This document shows positions 24,272 through 35,179 of a DNA stretch of 64,000 bases, piece by piece. Each line of letters opens with the position of its first letter. Positions within the stretch are counted from its first letter, which is position 1. Position numbers and translations under genes: made by a program. The DNA is from Diaporthe sp. PMI_573 (taxonomy: Eukaryota > Ascomycota > Sordariomycetes > Diaporthales > Diaporthaceae), in assembly GCA_021399435.1 (NCBI GenBank), contig JAJTUP010000001.1, forward strand, positions 2,542,001 through 2,606,000, read 5' to 3'. The notes under the pieces are model-generated. The model made no database searches. It was not told the DNA's origin and saw only the letters and a program-made list of their open reading frames with translations.

Positions 24272-25488
24272 CTAGGTATGCCAGATGACGACCCTTCCGT
24301 CAACTCCAGTTGCTTGATATGAATGTTAGCGCTCAGACACACCATCAAAAGGGGCTTTGGCGGGTGGACTCACAGCTGAACTTGGTGACAGAGTCCCCAG
24401 AAGACTCATACGGGCGGATCATTGTTATGGTGTTTTGGTGGACCGTGGAGAGTTTCGTGTCATCCTTTACCTTGCCCTTCAGATCCATCTGCTTGAACAT
24501 GTTCAAAGCAGATTCTTCCCGATCGTCACCCAGGCCTGGCCTGCCCTTTGACTCCAGGGAGCCTGCCAGCTGCCAGCCCGTCTCACCGCCCTGGAAGCGG
24601 AACGCCTCGCAGTCGTAACCAGCAGCAATGATCTCAGACTCGCTGGACCAGAGCAAGCTCTGGAAGGGAAGCAACTGAGTGGTGACGCTGAGGACTGCCT
24701 TCGGGGGCTGGTCAGGAGCGCTTGGATACACAACAGTGATGCTGCTGTCGTGAGCAGCGAAGGCCAGGGCGTCACCGCTAGGAGAAAACGCCACGGAGTG
24801 AACCCAGCCAGCGGAGTTGTTGAGGAACTCTCCGCAGACGGTGTTGAAGGGCAGCCTCTCACCCCAAGCGCTCGGCTCGGGGCGCTGGTCCACTGACTTG
24901 ATGAAGCTGGAGAAGACTCGGGCGTGGGCATCGGTGGAGCCAGCGGCGAGCAGCACGGAGTTGGGGTGCCATGCTACCGAGGTGATGGTGCTCCGGATGG
25001 GCTTCTTGAGGTGCTTGGAAACCCACCAGTCGTTCTCTTCCTCAAAGTAGCAGATGGCAATTACACGGTCGCCGGAGCCGACGGCGAACTTGGTCTCTGA
25101 GGGAGACCAACGGACAAATGTAGCAGCCCGGTTGATTCGAAGCAGGACAAGCGTTGGCTTGTAGCCCTGGGGCGAAGGCTCCCACACAAGTGCGTTCCGG
25201 TCTGTATCCCCAGTCAGCACGGCCTACTTGGCACATTCACAACTTGTTGCGTAAGTTGAGCCTACCCTGAGAGCACGACACAATGCGGCCAGAGTTCGGC
25301 GCAATGTCGAGGCTAGTAATAGTCTTGTCATGTCCCTTTAGCTCATCCTGCAGCCTGAAGGCATTTCCAGCCTTGCCGTACAGCTCGACGGTCGAGTCTC
25401 GTGCGATGGCTAGGGTCGATCGGTCGGCGGAGAAGGAGTGGTCGGCGATGGGGTTGTGGAAGAGGTGGTGAACCTCTGGTGCAGCCAT
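24272..25488 (-). CDS. ARC40: Arp2/3 complex subunit 1 (p41/ARPC1), WD40 protein
   Basis: Scaffold subunit of the Arp2/3 complex, which nucleates branched actin at endocytic patches and growing tips. The model is complement(join(24272..24312, 24374..25201, 25266..25488)), 363 aa, near the usual 370-380. The start MAAPEVHHLFHNPIADHSFS is characteristic. WD40 blades are visible as ELKGHDKTITSLDIAP, SCSQDRNALVWEP (recovered only across intron 1), INRAATFVRWSP, ITSVAWHPNSVLLA and WVHSVAFSPSGDALAF. The last exon is only 14 codons and completes the blade with STGVDGRVVIWHT. Intron 1 ends after TGCTGACTGGGGATACAG, with a good branch site. It is divergent from the RRM gene with 442 bp between starts. 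Confidence 0.95.
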
Positions 25489-25930
25489 CTTGGTGTTGGT
25501 AGTTCAGACTACGTGATAGGAGTAGCTCTCTACTATCACGGTGATTCAATGCGTTGTTTACGTTGGCAGCATGGGGCCTAGAGAGGTGTCGTGTCGTCAG
25601 GGGAAGCAGGACTGGGGGGGGGGAGTGGAAGGAAGCTCCCCTGAGAGTGTAGTGGATGGTGGGGGGCACAGCACGTCACTCTCCAAGCCATGCATAACCC
25701 CGATATTGAGATACGGGAGCCACAAGCTGCCAAGGGTGCTGCAGTAGGCAGGCTGCCCAGCTCTAAAAAATGCTGGAGGAGCTTCACGCGACACGCGAAA
25801 AGACAGACCGGTTTCGCCCTTGAGAGATTCGCCCGACTTGGAATTGTTCTATCATCGGGTCGGTATCTGTTCATTCTTTCCTGCTTGATCTCTGGTCGGT
25901 CGTGTACTCCAACCAGCACCAGCCGCAACC
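25489..25930. promoter_or_regulatory. Divergent promoter of ARC40 and the RRM gene
   Basis: 442 bp between two start codons on opposite strands, including a G-run near 25612-25625. Both genes are housekeeping, so a shared promoter region is likely. I cannot name specific sites. Confidence 0.5.
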
Positions 25931-26615
25931 ATGGCGCCGGCAGTCGCGAAACCAGCACCGCCAGGCTCAGGCATTCCGCCCAAGCCCCAGTCGATCCCTC
26001 CTAACCAGACACTCTACGTGCGCGGCATTCCGTCGGCCAAGATCCAGAAGGAGGACCTACGGACGGCACTCTACCTGCTCTTCTCAACTTACGGGCCAGT
26101 CCTCGATGTCGTCGCGCTCAAGACCCAAGGCATGAGAGGCCAGGCGCATATTGTCTACCGCGACATACAAACCGCGACACAGGCCATGAGGGCATTGGAT
26201 GGGTTCAACTTCCTGGGATTCGAGATGGTTCGTTCCCTTCTTGCTATCTATGGTCTGGTCGCCTGGGGTATAGTGCTAAACTGTGCAATAGAAAGTATCG
26301 TACGCCAAGTCCAAGTCAAACGTAGTTGCGAAACTCGACGGGACCTTCAAAATCCCAACGTCCGCCAACCAACAGGCCGAGATGACCGACCTGCAGCAAA
26401 GTATATTCAACGCACCACTTCCTGGCTCAGCACCCGCTGCTCCACCTGCGCCGTCAGGCCTGCCAACAAAACCCCCCGCTGCGGCCGGCCAGACAACGGC
26501 CAGCGCGGACGACGCAGACAACCGAGGACAGAAACGGCCGCGGGAGGACGAGGAGGACGAGGAGGAGGACGAGGACAGCGATGTGGCGATGGAGGAGGAC
26601 AGCGACGACGACTGA
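25931..26615 (+). CDS. U1A/U2B''-type snRNP protein with one RRM
   Basis: Spliceosomal RNA-binding protein expected to bind the U1 or U2 snRNA stem-loop. The model is join(25931..26227, 26292..26615), 206 aa. The RRM covers residues about 24-105 with RNP2 TLYVRGI (27-33) and RNP1 MRGQAHIVY (68-76), which resembles the RGQAFVIF of U1A. After the 64 bp intron KVSYAKSKSNVVAKLDGTF follows, also typical of this family. The rest is a Pro/Ala linker and a strongly acidic tail (GQKRPREDEEDEEED to DSDDD), with no second RRM such as the animal proteins have, so this looks like the short fungal form. Whether it is the U1 or the U2 protein cannot be decided here. Its stop lies 75 bp from the ATG10 stop. 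Confidence 0.88.
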
Positions 26616-26690
26616 TAGCGTATTGTGTGACCGATCGGGAACTTCTGATGGCAGGGTTGCAAGTCAGAATGCTCTGGGGGAGGCGGTGGC

Positions 26691-27554
26691 TCACTCCATG
26701 GCCATTTCTTTCGGCACCCAAAGGCCAACACAGCCCCCGACAAGACCTAGCCACACCATGAGGTAATTCTCCTTGGAACAGTCGAAGTTCGACAGCTGAT
26801 CGCCGAGGAGACATGGATGGACGAAGAAGCTGGGAACGCCCGTGAGAGGGTGATGCTGTTGCTCGGTGTGTTAGTATGAAGGACACCTGGATACCAAAGG
26901 AACCAATAGTTGACTTATTAGCAGCAACAAGCACTCACATCCGCTGATATGCCGCCAATACCGCCTAGCTTCCGCAGGCCGTCCTTGTACTGGTCTGGAA
27001 CCAGACGGCGGAAGACGGTGTCGATGTTGAAGGCCGGCTCATCTGCCGGCAACCCATGCAGAATGAACCAGAGGCAAGGCACTCGATACGTTGGGTGAAG
27101 ATGAATCTCATACGTGACATATCCAAGGTCTGGTGGCTTTCGCACCGGGTGTATAGCTGCCTGAGTTTATATATAAGCATCAGACTTGCAATCGGAACAA
27201 CCTCAGCCATACTGAATCCGCCTGCTCTGCCTCTGCCATCTCATGGTCTTCTGTGCTTGTCAATTCCTTGTCTCCGTCGCCGAACGAGAAGTTGTCTAGA
27301 AATGATGACAAGTCCCCATCATCAAGCTCGCAATCTAGAGGCCGGATGATCTGCACGTATGTGGCGTATTCTGCCGAGGTGGAGAAAGAGACATCGAGTG
27401 CCCTGCAGACTCTCAACTTCCACCTGCGCCTCACGGGCCCCAGAGTTGCCTGGGTGTAACGCCGATCCACGTGGTGGCAGACTTCTGCGAATTCGTCGGT
27501 GCCCATGTGTGGGTAATTCTTGAAGTCGGCGCCGACCTTCTGCGGCGCTGCCAT
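26691..27554 (-). CDS. ATG10: Autophagy E2-like enzyme Atg10
   Basis: E2-like enzyme that transfers the ubiquitin-like Atg12 to Atg5 in autophagosome formation. The model is complement(join(26691..26855, 26939..27160, 27213..27554)), 242 aa, matching the family's 170-250. Only splicing reveals it: exon 1 ends in an acidic linker (EDHEMAEAEQADS), exon 2 gives the E2 core (GYVTYEIHLHPTYRVPCLWF, then RKLGGIGGISAD), and exon 3 gives HHPLTGVPSFFVHPC with the catalytic Cys at residue 203 in the family HPC motif. The tail is KENYLMVWLGLVGGCVGLWV. Introns are 52 and 83 bp and phase 0. The stop is 75 bp from the stop of the RRM gene, so the two transcripts probably overlap at their 3' ends. Confidence 0.93.
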
Positions 27555-28160
27555 GTCTCACTCTAGAGGCCGTCTGGACTTTTGACAACGTGGGGGTAGA
27601 TTGTGGCTCGAAAGTCTATCGGCGAAGATGTGGTCCACACGAGATGAAAGCATATTTGTGGTGAGTTGTGTGGCACCCGGCTGGTGACGCCTTGTCTGAG
27701 ACCCTGGAAAGCCGGTGCCGAGGCGGAGCTCTGCGGCTCGGGTGACAGCTGTCCAACTAGATGCCGTGCCTAGGTATGCCCGCCGTGGTGAATGCGTGCA
27801 GTAACTCCAAATGCGGAACCCGAGCCGGCATACCCGGGATGCTGATCTGTTCTCTTTTGCTCCCTTGGGGCCACTGGCAACACTAGACAGTAGACTACAA
27901 CATAGTCCTGTGGTAGGCAGTCAGCATAATAGACTGCTGCTTTCTTTCACTGTTGCGTAGCAGGTGAATCGATTGTCTTGCTGGGAGAGCTGCCCGCTGC
28001 TACCCCTGCATTGGATGCTCCAAAGTTTCAAGTCAAGCTCTTGCTTTGCCTCCCACCCACATTTGTCTCTTTGCTTTGACTTCATGTCCAAGAATAGTAG
28101 CCGGGCCCCCCTGGACTGCTATGTGGACAGATTGAGTGCCCGCGGTACGGAACCCTCCCG
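27555..28160. promoter_or_regulatory. Divergent promoter of ATG10 and the GH47 mannosidase
   Basis: 606 bp between two start codons. It contains one CCTAGGTA motif (27769-27776) and the upstream ORF described separately. Confidence 0.5.
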
Positions 28161-28164
28161 ATGA
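28084..28164 (+). promoter_or_regulatory. Possible uORF ending on the mannosidase start (ATGA overlap)
   Basis: An ATG at 28084 opens a 26-codon frame whose TGA (28162-28164) overlaps the main ATG (28161) as ATGA. An in-frame stop at 28098 and the absence of any in-frame ATG before 28161 fix the main start. If transcription begins upstream of 28084, initiation at the mannosidase would need leaky scanning or reinitiation. Confidence 0.4.
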
Positions 28165-30531
28165 ACAACAACCTGCGCGACCCCTTCAACCTGCGAAGGA
28201 ACCTCATCAACAACCGCGTCCCGACTGCCGCAGCCGCGCTGACCCAGCTGAACCTCCTGCGCGCGACCGCCACCGAGGTCGCCACCCAGGTCACCGAGAG
28301 GGTCCAAGAGACCGCCGCCGAGGCCATCGAGCGTGGCAGGCAGGCCGTCGAGGACCTCAACACCAACCTGCGCGAGCGGGAACTGCGCGAACAGCAGGCC
28401 GCCGGCAAGAAAGACGAGGACATGTCGTTCGCGGTGCCGAAAAATGTACCCTCCTTTAACAACCCCCAGCGAGCCCTAGAGGACCGAGTGTGGGGATCGA
28501 CCGGCGTGACCGCGAGGACGCCCGGCCAACGCGGTGGGGCGGTTGGAGGGATTGTAGGGGAGGGCCTCGGAAAAGTCGAGAACTTCCTGAACCCGAACAG
28601 AAACTCGCTGCCGCTGTACAAGGACAAGCCCTACGGGTACCCTGCCAGCCACCGGAAGAGGCCCTTCTACCGGCGCAAGACCTGCATGGCGATAGCACTC
28701 TTCCTGGTGGTCCTGGTGGCCTACTGGTATGGCATCTTCGGCGAGGACCCATATGAGAGGCTGCCCTCGCTGAAGACGGCGGACTGGCTGAAGGCAGATG
28801 AGAAGGCAGCGGCGAAGGGCAGGATCGACTGGCTCGAGCGAAGACAAAGGGTGGTCGAGGCTTTCGAACTGAGTTGGGATGATTACGAGCGGTACGGCTG
28901 GGGTATGTTGAAGTCACCCAGCCAAGAGCTGGTGTTCAAGTGGGCGAGCGTGTTCTGACTGACATGGACCAACACCAGGCTATGACGAGTACCACCCGAT
29001 ATCAAAAAGCGGCAAGCACATGGCCAGCCAGGGCCTGGGCTGGATAATTGTCGACGCGCTCGATACGATGATCCTCATGAACCTGACCAGCCGCCTTACT
29101 CAAGCGAGGGAGTGGATATCCACAAAACTCACCTACGACCAGGACCAAGATGTGAATACCTTTGAGACCACCATTCGAATGATGGGTGGCCTGCTGTCCG
29201 CGCACTACTTGTCAACCCAATATCCAGAGCTGGCTGCAATAACAGACGACGATGAAGGGCAGGCAGGGGAAGACCTCTACCTCGAGAAGGCCAAGGACCT
29301 AGCGGACCGCCTGATCCCAGCGTTCGATTCGAAATCCGGAATCCCGTATGCGAGTGTGAACCTGGGCAAGTACGAGGGTCTGCCATCCCACGACGACGGC
29401 GGGGCTTCATCCACAGCGGAGGCCGCCACCTTGCAGCTGGAATTCAAATACCTGGCCAAGTTGACAGGTGAGAAGATGTTCTGGGACAAGGCCGAAAAAG
29501 TCATGCAAGTTCTCGACGACAATGGTCCCAAGCACGGTCTTGTCCCGATCTATGTATATGCCGACACGGGCAAATTCCGCGGCAACAATATCCGCCTGGG
29601 TAGCCGCGGCGACTCTTACTACGAGTACCTCATCAAGCAGTACCTACAGACCAACAAGGCAGAGCCCATCTACCTGGACATGTGGGAGCAGGCGCTCCAA
29701 GGCGTGCGGAAGAACCTCGTCACTTACACCGAGCACGCGAAGTTCACCATCATCGGCGAGAAGGTGAACGGCGTGGATGGCGAGCTCAGCCCGAAGATGG
29801 ACCACCTCGTGTGCTTCATGCCGGGTACCATCGCCCTCGGCGCGACCGACGGCCTGACGGAGGCGGAGGCCAGGAAGCTGCCGTCGTGGAACGACCAGAA
29901 GGAGAAGGACATGCAGCTCGCGCGCGAGCTGATGCAGACCTGCTGGGGCACGTACAAGTACATGGCGACAGGGCTGGCGGCGGAGATCACCTTCTTCAAG
30001 ATCCCGTCGCCGGCCCCCGCGGAAGGGTCACCGCACAAGGCGCCGGAGGGGTTCGACCCGGATCCCGAGGCGGAGTGGCGCAAGGACTTTATCGTCAAGA
30101 GCCAGGACACGCACAACCTGCAGCGCCCGGAGACGGTGGAGTCGCTCTTCTACATGTGGCGGATCACGGGCGACCAGCGGTACCGCGACTGGGGGTGGGA
30201 GATGTTCAAGAGCTTCATGGCGCACACGGCGGTGCCCGAGGGCGGGGGGTTCACGTCGCTGTCCAACGCCAACGTGGTGCCGCCCACGACGCGCGACAAC
30301 ATGGAGAGCTTCTGGCTTGCCGAGACGCTCAAGTACTTCTACCTGCTCTTCTCGCCCGACGACCTGCTCCCGCTCGACAAGATCGTCATCAACACCGAGG
30401 CGCACCCGCTGCCGAGGTTCGACATGGGCCAGCTGTTCTCGACGGGTTGGAAGAGGAAGCCGAGGGACGAGGACGGGCACATCCTGGAGACGGCGGAGGA
30501 GGCCAAGGTCGAGGAGGTTAAGAAGGATTGA
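28161..30531 (+). CDS. Class I alpha-1,2-mannosidase (GH47), ER/Golgi type II membrane protein
   Basis: Trims alpha-1,2-linked mannose from N-glycans in the secretory pathway, with calcium. The model is join(28161..28902, 28979..30531), 764 aa. The GH47 domain covers about 235-750: WGYDEYHPISKSGK spans the splice, then GLGWIIVDALDTM, FETTIRMMGGLLSAHY, RGDSYYEYLIKQYL, the paired Cys in HLVCFMPGT and LMQTCWGTYK (conserved disulfide), RPETVESLFYMWRITGD, and TEAHPLP, whose Thr binds calcium. A single membrane segment (AIALFLVVLVAYWYGIF, about 177-193) follows a basic RKRPFYRRK patch, giving type II topology. The N-terminal cytosolic part is unusually long (about 170 residues), and residues 20-80 are Ala/Glu/Gln-rich and probably amphipathic helix. 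Yeast Mns1 has almost no such tail. Whether it acts in the ER or Golgi cannot be told from this. Confidence 0.93.
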
Positions 30532-31069
30532 GTGGTTGTCCCCACTGTACTAGTTTATAATGCATCACTCTATCGAGTTTTAAAAACATTGGGCGGCGTT
30601 TATACCAAAAGGAGTATCAGCGGCATATGGAGATCGTCTCATGCTCAGAATATTTACATAATTTTGAGCGACCATTTTCTTCATGACTTGTTGTGCGATA
30701 GCGATGCACAGCACTTTTTCTTTGCCCCAGAGTCATCACACAAGTAACGCCTGTAGATCTAAGTGTTTGCTGCCATGTGTGGTATAAGCTAATGTCTATT
30801 TCTACAGCGCATAGTACATGTCTGATGGAATGCACGTGAGAAGGTTCCTTACACTGCTCTTAAACCCATACTTAGCCATACTCTATGCGTAACAACAGAC
30901 TGCCAAAGTGGCTTATCAGATGGTGTAAACCAACCGCACAATCTCTAGTATGAGCTGACACCACCCCCAATCACATATATTATTATAGTAACACAGCCAC
31001 ATTCTAGAAACATAAAAAGAATCTTGTAGAGTATCTGTGGCTTGGTCTTCTTATCTTCTATCTCGCTAT

Positions 31070-31266
31070 CCCATAGGAAGTTACCCCATAGAAGGGTTTC
31101 CTATAGTTTATTTTTCCCATGGGAGGTTTTCCCAATAGAGGCTATTCTACAGGAGGTTATCCTATAAGTAGCTTTCCCAAGGAAGGCTATTCTGTAGGTA
31201 GTTATCCCATAGGAGGTTGTCCTAAGAGTCTGTCCTAATGGAGGGTCATTCCACAGGAGGTTGGGG
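31070..31266. repeat. Degenerate minisatellite, about 13 units of 13-17 bp
   Basis: Units follow the pattern CCCATAGGAGGTTAT, for example CCCATAGGAAGTTAC, CCCATGGGAGGTTTT, CTACAGGAGGTTAT, CCCATAGGAGGTTGT and CCACAGGAGGTT. Spacing is regular while the sequence has diverged. The unit core (CCTATAGG / CCCATGGG) is nearly self-complementary. Confidence 0.88.
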
Positions 31267-32179
31267 GATAGATGTTGTGGCCGCGTAACAGATACCCGAG
31301 CAAAGCTCGTTACTTCCGGAGTCTGTATGTCATAAATTACTGGCCTGTGTTATCAAGTCTGGCCACATTTCCAATCTGGTGAGTTTGTGCAGGCCCTTTC
31401 GAGACATCCTCGCTCGCTGGCCAGCGTGTGGGCTGGTATAGCTAATCATAGTCGGGTCTATTCATTTCTACGGTGTGGCGACGGCCTTCGACATTGCAAC
31501 TATACGAGCCGAGGCACGCACGGAACCCACAGGTATGAGCTGAGCTGAAGGCCTCGATTGTTTTAGCTTTAGAATTCTTAGAACGTATGATCAGCTCCTG
31601 TTATGTTTGCCGTGTCAAATATTGGCCAACGACGTTTTTGTATATGCTCCCGTGTCGTATCAATGTTGCGCCTTGTAACGACAGAGGAGAGCTTTTTATC
31701 AAACATTGTCCCCGAGCGCCACCACCAACCAGTACACTTGCGACCACAACTTGCCATCAATCTAAGACAGCGGAGGGATCCTCTCCTCTAGATCTGAGAG
31801 TGCAGCAGACTTCAGTTGCAAAGGTTTTGCCCCTCAAGAGCGTTGCGATATCAGGTGAAAGGAAGGCTGTCAGTGCGAGGGTTGAACTCGGCTGGGTGGA
31901 TACAATCAGTACAAATGCAGGTGCTGTGGATACGACGCCTCAATAAAGTTTATAGCTATGGAGCTGGATGGAGGTTGGAGTAGTCTGATCTGCATGCAGC
32001 AGGCTAGTAAGCAGACAGAGGCTGGCAGGCCCATCCGCGGCAGGGGGTACCTCCCAAGTCCCCGAGTCCCCAATCTGTTCCACCGCCTCGGGCCAGGCTA
32101 GGGGCATGGGGAAGGAGCCACCCACACCACATTGAAGTCAGCCTACCATACACTACGGATACCTAGTGTAGTCTACCTA

Positions 32180-32205
32180 GGTACTGTGCAGACATGCGCA
32201 GTACC
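32180..32205. repeat. Inverted repeat with 10-bp arms and 6-bp loop
   Basis: GGTACTGTGC, loop AGACAT, GCGCAGTACC: nine of ten arm positions are complementary and the tenth is a G-T pair. Its left arm overlaps the palindrome TACCTAGGTA (32174-32183), so the structure sits in a larger symmetric block upstream of the permease. Confidence 0.75.
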
Positions 32206-32226
32206 ACCTAGCTAGGTGCGCCACGA

Positions 32227-32439
32227 GATAAGAGCAGGGCTGTTCCGACAACCTAGTCGTGCCGATCTCCCTCTCCTCTGCCCTGCGCCTCTCGTTTTCT
32301 ATCTTTCCTTTTCACCTGTATCTAAGACTTGACTTGACCCTCTTTACGATCCCTCCTCTGCGTCCCTCTCTTCCTCTGGCAAGGGTTGGCCTTCTGCTCC
32401 GGCCGTCGTTCTGTTAAACCACCTACAAACTTAGATAAG
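32227..32439 (+). promoter_or_regulatory. Two GATAAG sites (32227-32232 and 32434-32439) upstream of the permease
   Basis: GATAAG is the core site of AreA/NIT2 GATA factors, which activate amino-acid uptake under nitrogen limitation. Two same-strand copies about 200 bp apart lie within 640 bp of the start. The hexamer is common by chance, so this is only suggestive. Confidence 0.3.
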
Positions 32440-32857
32440 CTCCCCTTATACGCGGACCGCGGAGCCGCGGAGTCCCGGGACCACAGGATACACCACGAGC
32501 GCACTTTCCCAACTCGGCATCCTATCTGGACTCTTGACAGGCAATTGGGACCAGAACGGCACGAGACGATACCAGGGACGCGCACCTGGGCCCTGCCGCA
32601 AACCTCAAAACATTGCGATAATGCTGTCACGGCCGAGGCGCATGCTCCCACAGCGGTGACGTCCCTCTTGCTTCGTGGGCGACTGAGGAGCCCTCTCTAT
32701 CCAGGAGACATCGAAAACGACACGAGACAGACTGGTGGGAGAAAAGGGCTCGGACTGCCTCGAGAGCGAGCCCTACGCGGCACGCCACTCACACTGTCAC
32801 CCTCCGACGTGTGACAGACCCCGAACCCGACCGCCCGCGCCGCCGAGGAAGCAAGCC

Positions 32858-35179
32858 ATGGCCGGGAACCAAGCAGAACGCGATATCGAGCTGAACATCC
32901 TGAACTTCAAGGAGGACTACAGCCTCGCCAACGGCGAGTCCTACCTGACCCGGGAGCCCACATACGAGATGCCCCGCAGGCTGTCGAGGGCCGGCCCGGA
33001 CAGGTGGCGCCGATGGGTCAACTCGTTCCGCCGGGATCCTCATAGCAGGATGACCCCTAAGAACGCCTTCACCGCAAACCCGGGCTGGCCTGGCATCGGA
33101 CACGGTGCCGGCGCCGGTGGGCCAGACGATGATGACGACGACGACGATGGCCACCACCCCGGCCGCAACTATTACGACGTTCGCGCGGCTAACTACCGCA
33201 CTGCGCACTCGCTGCTCGCGAGGGAGCTGAAGGGGAGGCACCTGCAGATGATTGCTATCGGTGGTTCCATCGGTGAGTGGCGCCTACGCCTGCCCGTCTT
33301 CTGGAAAAGTTCCGTCGAGTTACCATGTGCCCGGGCCTGGGCTGGCGCTGGTTCCAAGTGCCAGCGACATACCGGTGCCGACGTTGCGCATTTCCCCCCT
33401 GAATTGACTTTCAGGTCAAGTTTCGACTACAACGTCGCGCACGGCCTCGACAGTGAAGATACCTAGGTACTAGCCTGGTCTCCATTGCGCCCACTTACAC
33501 TTGCACGATCTACTCATCTTCGCGTTCAACACAACATCCCTGTGTCAGTCTTTCTTTCCGTTTAGCTGACAGCTTATCACAGGAACCGGGCTGTTTATAT
33601 CCTCTGGGTCTGCTCTAAATACCGGAGGACCTGCATCAGTCCTGCTTGCCTACATGATCGTCGGCTTGATGCTTTACTGCGTTATGCAGGCTCTGGGCGA
33701 GCTTGCGGTGGTCTTCCCCATCGCCGGGTCATTCTCTGCCTACTCGACCAGGTTCCTCGACCCAGCATGGGGCTTCGCCATGGGATGGAAGTAGGTCACA
33801 TCCCTATCCAGGAAATCAGATGGCGTGATGCTAACCGTGTTGTAATAGCTACGCCCTCCAATGGTTAATAGTGCTGCCATTGGAAATAATAGCGGCGTCC
33901 ATCACGATATCCTATTGGAATGCCGGGATCAACAAGGCCGTGTTCGTCACTGTCTTCCTTGCCGTTATCATAGCCATCAACTTGTGTGGCGTCAAAGGCT
34001 ACGGTGAAGCCGAGTTCATCTTCGCCATTGTCAAAGTGACGGCTGTCATAGGCTTCATGTGAGTATACTTGGCACCCTTGATCTTCAATCTTTCGCCTTG
34101 AGCTGACAATGCAAAGATTACTCGGCATTGTCATCAACATCGGCGGCACACAGGACGGTGGCTACATAGGTGGTACCTACTGGCAGAATCCGGGCTCGTT
34201 CAACAACGGCTTCAAGGGTCTCTGCAGCGTCTTTGTGACCGCCGCCTTTGCCTTTGCCGGCACCGAGATGGTCGGCCTCGCGGCGGCGGAGACAGCCAAC
34301 CCGCGCAAGTCCCTGCCCACGGCCATCAAGCAGGTATTCTGGCGCATCAGCCTTTTCTACATCCTGGCGCTGACGCTCGTCGGGCTGCTGGTCCCTTACG
34401 ACGACGAGAGACTCTTGGGCGCCAAGTCGGTGGCCGACACGAGCGCTAGTCCCTTCGTGATCGCCATCCAGGACGCGGGCATCCAGGTTCTGCCTAGCAT
34501 TATGAACGTGGTGATCCTCGTTGCGGTGATGAGCGTGGGCAACTCGTCCGTCTTCGGGTCCAGCCGCACGCTGGCGGCGCTTGCGGACCAGGGCCAAGCA
34601 CCAGCGTGGCTGTCGTACATCGACAGGCGCGGGCGGCCGCTGATGGCCATCCTGTGCGCGTCGCTATTCGGCTTCCTCGCGTACCTGGCCGACATCCCGG
34701 AGCAGGGCGAGGTGCTCGACTGGCTGCTCGCCATCTCGGCGCTGTCGTCCATCTTCACGTGGGGCTCCATCTGCCTGGCGCACATCCGCTTCCGCATGGC
34801 GTGGAGCGCCCACGGCCGCTCGCTCGACGAGCTCGCCTTCCGCGCCCAGGCCGGCGTCTTCGGCTCCTGGGTTGGCCTCATCCTTAACATCCTCATCCTC
34901 GCCGCCCAGTTCTGGACCGGCGCATGGCCCGTTAACTACGGCGAGTACACCATCCAGGCCAACGTGCAGACCTTCTTCCTCAACTACACCGCCGCACCCG
35001 TCGTCATCATCATGTACGTCGGCTACAAGCTGTGGTTCCGCACGCGCATCGTGCGCAACAGCGAGATGGACATCGACACCGGCCGGCGCGACTTCAACCT
35101 CTCGATACTCCTGGCGCAGGAGATGGAGGAGAAGCGCAGCTGGCCCAAGTGGAAGAAATGGTATAAATTCTTTTGTTGA
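32858..35179 (+). CDS. Amino-acid permease (APC/YAT family, Gap1/INDA1-like)
   Basis: Plasma-membrane proton-coupled amino-acid importer. The model is join(32858..33272, 33583..33790, 33849..34058, 34117..35179), 631 aa. A long hydrophilic N-terminal tail contains a run of eight Asp (from about residue 89). The transporter core then starts with ARELKGRHLQMIAIGGSIG, splices to TGLFISSGSALNTGGPAS (the family's substrate-binding first helix), then ALGELAVVFPIAGSFSAYS, GWNYALQWLIVLP (Asn codon split by intron 2), FIFAIVKVTAVIGF, FAGTEMVGLAAAETANPRKS and SSRTLAALADQGQAP. About twelve hydrophobic segments follow the family order. Intron 1 is long (310 bp) and contains a TACCTAGGTA palindrome; the other two are 58 bp each. 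Substrate range cannot be told. It converges on the NTF2-like gene. Confidence 0.94.

Larger units (their letters stand above)
30532..32857. other. Intergenic region between GH47 and the amino-acid permease
   Basis: About 2.3 kb, AT-rich up to 31.6 kb. It holds the degenerate minisatellite at 31070-31266, an inverted repeat at 32180-32205, two GATAAG sites and a pyrimidine-rich leader (about 32260-32400) before the permease. No coding frame stands out. Confidence 0.55.

Noticed and set aside
29682..30521. 279-codon plus-strand ORF inside the mannosidase
   Set aside because: Alternative frame of the GH47 gene, extreme Gly/Arg/Ala composition.
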